DNA from: Rhypophila decipiens | Taxonomy: Eukaryota; Ascomycota; Sordariomycetes; Sordariales; Naviculisporaceae | DNA: 64,000 bases | Assembly (NCBI GenBank): GCA_033297075.1 | Contig: MU858067.1 | Location: 248,001 to 312,000 of the forward strand | Reading direction: 5' to 3' | Shown: piece after piece, positions 59,106 through 64,000 of the stretch | How positions within the stretch are numbered: the stretch's first letter is position 1 | Layout of the letters: the number at the start of each line of letters is the position of its first letter | Program-made: the position numbers and the translations under genes | Notes under the pieces: model-generated | The model's database searches: none | Seen by the model: the letters and a program-made list of their open reading frames with translations, nothing else | What the model was told of the DNA's origin: nothing

Positions 59106-62100
59106 GCTGGCTGCATTTTGTTTACCTCAATCGAGCATGGCCCCAAGGTGTTAGATAGGTACCTAGGGTAGTGTAGTTGAATATATAATCCTGCGTGCTT
59201 ACCTGGATCGGCCGCGTCATGTGTCATATGGGATCTAGACTTTTATGTATTTTTCATATTGGAAGATTGGACAAAATGTTTGTGTGTTGTTGTTGTTGTT
59301 TATGATGGACCATGGTTTTGGGACTAGTTATGTATGTCAGGGTTGGTTTGGGAGTTGAGCCATGTATATGAACTGTAATTGATGTTGTCGCGAAACGTGT
59401 CTTGTTTCCTTGTATTTGCATTCCGTGAAATGACTACTCCTCGTGTATTTGCTCCGCTCTTGCATTCCATAACGGAGTGTGACATAACAGTGACATCGAT
59501 CCTGGTCGTCGTGTATCAAGAGACACTCGACACACGGGAGTTATTCCATCAACTTCGCCATCATTGGTGGTAATCAGTCCCAGCCCTCACAGAGCCAACG
59601 ACCCAGAAAAGGACCTCGGAACAGCAAAGATGTTATAGAGATGCCGAATCTGAGCTTCAGCGACCTTGATCAAGATGCAGAGCTGAAGGTGTCTCTTGCA
59701 CAGCAGTGGCAGGAGACTGTTATCAGTTGAGACCCAAAGAATAGGTATGAACCTAGCTTTCCACATGAGTAGATTTCTATTCATTCTAGACACTGAAGTC
59801 GTCTACTCTAGCCATCCAGGGCATGTACTATAGCCCTGTGAAGGCATCTATCCCAGTCCAGTCAAGGCATCTGATCTGGCCAGCCGACGCATCTATTCCA
59901 GCTTAGTCGGGGCATCTATTCTCGCAGTTATTATAGCTAGTCAAGGCATCTAATTCTACAAGAGTAATGCCTGTATATGAGAACAGCGGTGCCTGCTTAT
60001 CAGGCCTCTAACGAGATTGGGTGATGATGTATATAAATCATTTCACCTCTATTTTTCGACCCCAGTTGGCATGATGTCTATGTGTTTCGCTTTGTACGTC
60101 CCCAGCTGGTTAACATTATTCTTGGAGAACAGGGCTTTTGATTGAATTCTCATTATTTCGATATATGCCTTAGTTCGTTGGTAAGGCGACCAGGCATACA
60201 TGTATCCAGCCTGGATGGAGTCTTGGATGACTCAATAGAAGAGAGAAGGCATCTACAGGCAAAGAACTACAAGTTCCATCACGCTCTACTAGTCGTCAAA
60301 GGCATCCTAAACGAGGCACTTGACGGAATAGTATAGTATCGAGCAGCATGAACTCGGACCATTCATCCATTCACATTGGATCTCCTGGATGTGTCTTGAT
60401 GCCCTGGTGCCCTAATGCTCCCATCCCATCGCTGCCCAACCCCTTAAATAGCAACTGAGCACCCACTGCACTAGATGCGGGAGATGGGCTACAGCTGCAT
60501 ATAACCTAGGTAGATGTAGGTATGGTATGTTTTAGGTGTGGTGGTACATGTCCAACATTGGAGATTTGGAAGATGGACAAAAGCAACAATTATGGGTATG
60601 GCTAGAATGGGAATAGAAAGGCCAGATCAGGATAACTGACTCCACTTATAATTAAAGGAGGTACGACACTTTGAAGCTCAACGAACTATCCCGTTTACCG
60701 TGAAGGAAGGCAACATGTGCATGCTTTATCGGATCTTGTCTACTTCACCGATGGGGCTTTGCCTCGCTCGTTGGTTGCCACAGCATGAGGTGGTGATGGG
60801 TGAAGAGGTGGGACAACGGCTGGTCCCCCACCTGAGAGTCGAGGACGCCTTGGGATCTATCTCATCATCGGTAACGGTACTCATGGAGCTTTTGTACACT
60901 GTTAGGTGGACGAGATAGGTCGTCATTCTTTAAGCACACACACAGAGCCTGATAGAGGGTATGGAGAGGGATTGGCCAGTTACCTGTGACATCAGGAATA
61001 TTGGCTGGATGGGTATGTGACTGACGATCCGTCTTTAGAGATGATTTTCCTGTTTGGGGTCAAGGTAAGGTGGGTATGATGATGGATACGGATAACGTGA
61101 AGGTCATGTGCGACTTGACCGCGAGCCGAGTCCACTTGCACATCGACGACCCTGACTGCCTGACCAGCAGCTAGAGGCCGGTCGATCCGCCCGCTCCTTC
61201 CCGAAGCCTGCTTGCAGACTGCATATTGGGCGTATAATTCGTTGGCTAATCAATCACCTTTCCTGATCAAAGGGTCATGGGAATGGTAACATATCGGTAA
61301 GTGAACGAAAAGAAAACAAAAAATTAAAAGACGTTGCGAAATGGGTGGGAGGTGGAGAATCAGGGTCCATAAGGCCGACCCCACGATGATGATGATGATG
61401 GAAGGAGCTTGGGGACCTGAGGACGTCATTCCTCCCCAGCTCACCTTCACACCTTTTAACACCTTGGCCCTGTGCCTGGCTCACCCCACCCCTCCTGTGA
61501 CCAGATACGAGATGATATTCTCTCGTGTCTCTTTATTTCCACTCTACAGACGAGAGAAAGTTTGCTCATGATAGAGAGAGTATATCTCGGTTTCGGAATC
61601 ATTGACATCGCGAATATTGATGTATCAACGGTCCGTTTCGCTGTGCCGAAGCTATACATGAAGCTCTTGGCACGCCCCGGGCAAGGCGGAAATAAGGTTG
61701 TGCAGATGCTTGTTCAACGTCGAAATGCAGTCGAGATAAACAACCGAAACCTCTGCCCGAATTCGTGCCTAATAAACCAGAGTGGCAAAAAACATGGGGC
61801 CAAGATGCTCGGAGAGGAGACCCAAGGTGGTATACCGGGCTGCAGCCTTCCGCTGCCCGTCGAGTTTTTCGTTTCCTGCCGAAATCTTGCAGGATTTACA
61901 GAGTATCTTTTTCCCAGTAATAAAACATCACGGGTCCCATGGACGATCAGCACGAAACTCGACCTGCAAGCTGCAAGGAAATAGCACTTTAAGGGTCTTG
62001 AGAGTGGGGTGCTCCATGGATGGAGGCAATTCGGGTCGCCGGTGCTGGAAACGAGAAGCATCACCACATCAGGCAGTCATGGGACCGCCACCCCTCCAGT

Positions 62101-63200
62101 CCGCGAGCCTTGGCTGCTCTTTTCGGTTCTTCGGTGAGAAGGCTTTCTTGCACTGGGTCCAAACAAGATTTTCAGGAAGATTCTTCGTTGCGTTTATCTA
62201 GACTAGCTCCGCACCTAGGACATGTAGGGGCCGTTGTAAACTCCTCCATCGTCGCTTGCATATTTATAATGCCCGTTGACTTGGCCGGGCCGGTTTACCA
62301 GTACGTTTTATAGCCTATGTTTAGCACAGGCCCTCACATCCCACCTTGTCATCGATTGGTTTGCTTGTCATCGTTGGAAGACGGACGTTGCCCGGTTTAG
62401 CTGCGACCTTGCGGCACTTCATCCCCCCGTGATAACAAGTGGGACCAACTACCGGGGCAAGAATCACCCGCTCAATAATTGTTTTCCCTCAGGACAGAAC
62501 ACCGAACGTCACCAAGCAAAGATATCCTGCTTAGCAACTGAGACGAACAGCTGCTCTTTTGCTCTCTCTGACGTTCCTGTTTTGTGTTATTCTTGGTAAG
62601 TAGTACCTACCTTAGTCACAGCAGCCAGCGGAGTTTTCGAAGTCTTGGTCACAGAAGCTGTCGATGAGCAGCATTGCTTCAGTCTAGTACTTGCATTAGT
62701 TCACAACGCTGGAACGGTGCTCCAATCTCAGCAACAGCTTCTAGAGTGTGCTCTTTTCTCTGGTTTGCTGGAAGCGGGCTGCGTATTACGCCGTACGCAA
62801 CGCTGTCTGGACCCCGCCAATCGACCATCGCCCACTTTTGCTCACTCTAACCCCACCTCACGACAACTCCCACATCCCACCTTCTCATCTTTTTGGGCCT
62901 TGATCCTGCCAACTTGGCGGCTTTGGCTTTACCCAAGGACTTGTCAACTCGCCCGGTCGACGAGCACGGGAACACACCAAGATCTCAAGGCGGGAGCCTT
63001 TTTCAACTGCAAATCTGCTTCTCTCACCTCGCTTCTCACTTCTTATCTTGCTCACGTGTCCCTTTTCTCCTCATCCCTGGGGCGAGGAGTCATAACAAGG
63101 CTACGAGTCCACGAGGTCACACTGTCATACCGACTCTGCCTGAACCTGAAGAGACCCGATAACGACACTTCACTTGACCTTTGATCCCGGTCTATCCACC
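59106..63200. other. Long gene-poor region with a minisatellite
   Basis: Over 4 kb after hex-1 no gene can be supported. Short open frames near 61.5-62.0 and 62.6-63.2 kb lack domains. The region has a TGT microsatellite near 59282, a degenerate minisatellite at 59843-59965 and a GAT repeat near 61386. The last 300 bases, C/T-rich, are probably the leader of the next gene. Confidence 0.5.
59843..59965. repeat. Degenerate 23-bp minisatellite
   Basis: Five units starting with GGCATCT (one CGCATCT) begin at 59843, 59866, 59888, 59911 and 59945, with spacings 23, 22, 23 and 34. Most continue ATTCCAG...AGTC. Isolated related GGCATC words occur again near 60248 and 60300. Confidence 0.7.
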
Positions 63201-64000
63201 ATGACCGACCCGAGATATAGGTACCCTGCCGGGACCAGGCGGCAGTCTCCTCCCATGTACAACCCGGCGCGAGCGTCGTTGCCAGTCGTCGGCGCGGACA
63301 GTGGCTATGATGCTCTGTATGCTGGAGACATGCATGGGATGTCCTCATCTCATCATGGCGCTTTGGTTTCCCGGCCTGCGGGTGAATACGAATATGACTA
63401 TCGACCGACCGCGGTGCCAGTTTCGACCACGACATACGCTGTGAGGAAAGATCCGATCCCGAGAAGCACCAGCGTGAAAGAGAGCGGGGGTCGAAGCCAC
63501 AGGTCCTCGACCTTGGACGGGGCATCTAAGCGCCCCATCATCATCACCACCAAACATGGGGCCGGCGCCGAGGCTACATCTTCCACCAGGAACGAGAGTC
63601 CTACTCGAGACGGTTACAGGATGGGTGATGAGGCCAACTACTACGCCGAGCCAGCTTCTTCTATCAATCGTACTCGAAGCACAACCCGTGCTCCCTTTAG
63701 CGCCGCCCTGGACGACGATGAATATCGGAGGCTCAGGGAGAGGACCGAGATGCCCGGCCCTCGGGGCGCCAGTGATCAATATCGACCCTCACGAGGGAGC
63801 GTTATGTACTCTGCCACCACTCCCCACAGGGGCGACACTCGTGAGTACGACGATGACGGGTACGAGTATACTCGGCCGAGCGACTTGGCTCGCTACGATT
63901 TGGATAATCACCATCAGCCCCGTCGAAGCCGCCGGGACAGTCAGGAACGGTATTATCGGCCCACAGTCAGTGTCGCTACCGGTCTTCCATACGAGCCGAA
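63201..64000 (+). CDS. Disordered conserved protein, function unknown (3' end beyond window)
   Basis: An open frame runs from the ATG at 63201 to the right edge (266 codons) without stop or clear intron. The sequence is rich in Arg, Ser, Tyr, Pro and Asp and predicted to be disordered, with motifs such as MTDPRYRYPAGTRRQSPPMY, GEYEYDYRP, RPIIITTKHG, DDDEYRRLRER and YDDDGYEYTRP. There is no signal peptide or membrane segment. Start context (CCACCATGACC) is good and the upstream leader is C/T-rich. Similar Tyr/Arg-rich N-termini occur in uncharacterised Sordariomycete proteins, and any defining domain may lie beyond the edge. Minus-strand frames over this stretch are shadows. Confidence 0.78.
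   Translation, partial: MTDPRYRYPAGTRRQSPPMYNPARASLPVVGADSGYDALYAGDMHGMSSSHHGALVSRPAGEYEYDYRPTAVPVSTTTYAVRKDPIPRSTSVKESGGRSHRSSTLDGASKRPIIITTKHGAGAEATSSTRNESPTRDGYRMGDEANYYAEPASSINRTRSTTRAPFSAALDDDEYRRLRERTEMPGPRGASDQYRPSRGSVMYSATTPHRGDTREYDDDGYEYTRPSDLARYDLDNHHQPRRSRRDSQERYYRPTVSVATGLPYEP

Noticed and set aside
61472..61984. 170-codon open frame with non-ATG start
   Set aside because: No AUG at its start, no domain, and minus-strand frames of equal quality overlap it.

Overview
The window is nuclear DNA from a filamentous ascomycete (Pezizomycotina), most likely a Sordariomycete. The evidence is a HEX-1 (Woronin body) gene, which is confined to Pezizomycotina. Genes are also broken by short 50-90 nt introns with GTRAGT-type donors and CTAAC-type branch sites, spacing is generous, and there are no operons. 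I assembled 18 protein-coding genes by joining exons and checking that splice phases agree. I found no credible tRNA, rRNA, CRISPR or intact transposon.

Region 1-20.7 kb holds housekeeping genes. In order they are: the 5' part of a calcineurin-like phosphoesterase (-, cut by the left edge); a small disordered conserved protein (+); the V-ATPase proteolipid c' VMA11 (-); the Rho1 GEF ROM2 (+); Mediator kinase-module subunit MED12/SRB8 (-); and an Asterix (WDR83OS/UPF0139) ER membrane protein (+).

Region 22.0-51.2 kb is dominated by secreted or wall-associated products. These are a 53-residue secreted peptide, a GPI-type aspartic protease (-), an S1/P1 nuclease, a Gly/Gln/Asn-repeat extracellular protein, a cupredoxin-type single-pass membrane protein, a secreted FAD-linked lactone-oxidase-like enzyme and a 1548-residue Ser/Ala-rich mosaic protein. 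One vacuolar PQ-loop amino-acid transporter (-) lies among them. Long gene-poor stretches (30.5-34.7, 36.5-40.2 and 59.1-63.2 kb) separate some of these genes.

Region 51.5-64 kb returns to cellular genes: the ribosome quality-control factor RQC2/TAE2 (-), hex-1 (+) and the 5' part of an unrecognised disordered protein cut by the right edge.

The most interesting points are: (1) a roughly 287-codon, phase-consistent open frame upstream of the canonical hex-1 start that contains no in-frame AUG; (2) a very small secreted peptide ending in a two-cysteine loop; (3) the low-complexity, repeat-expanded secreted proteins; and (4) a degenerate 23-bp minisatellite near 59.9 kb.
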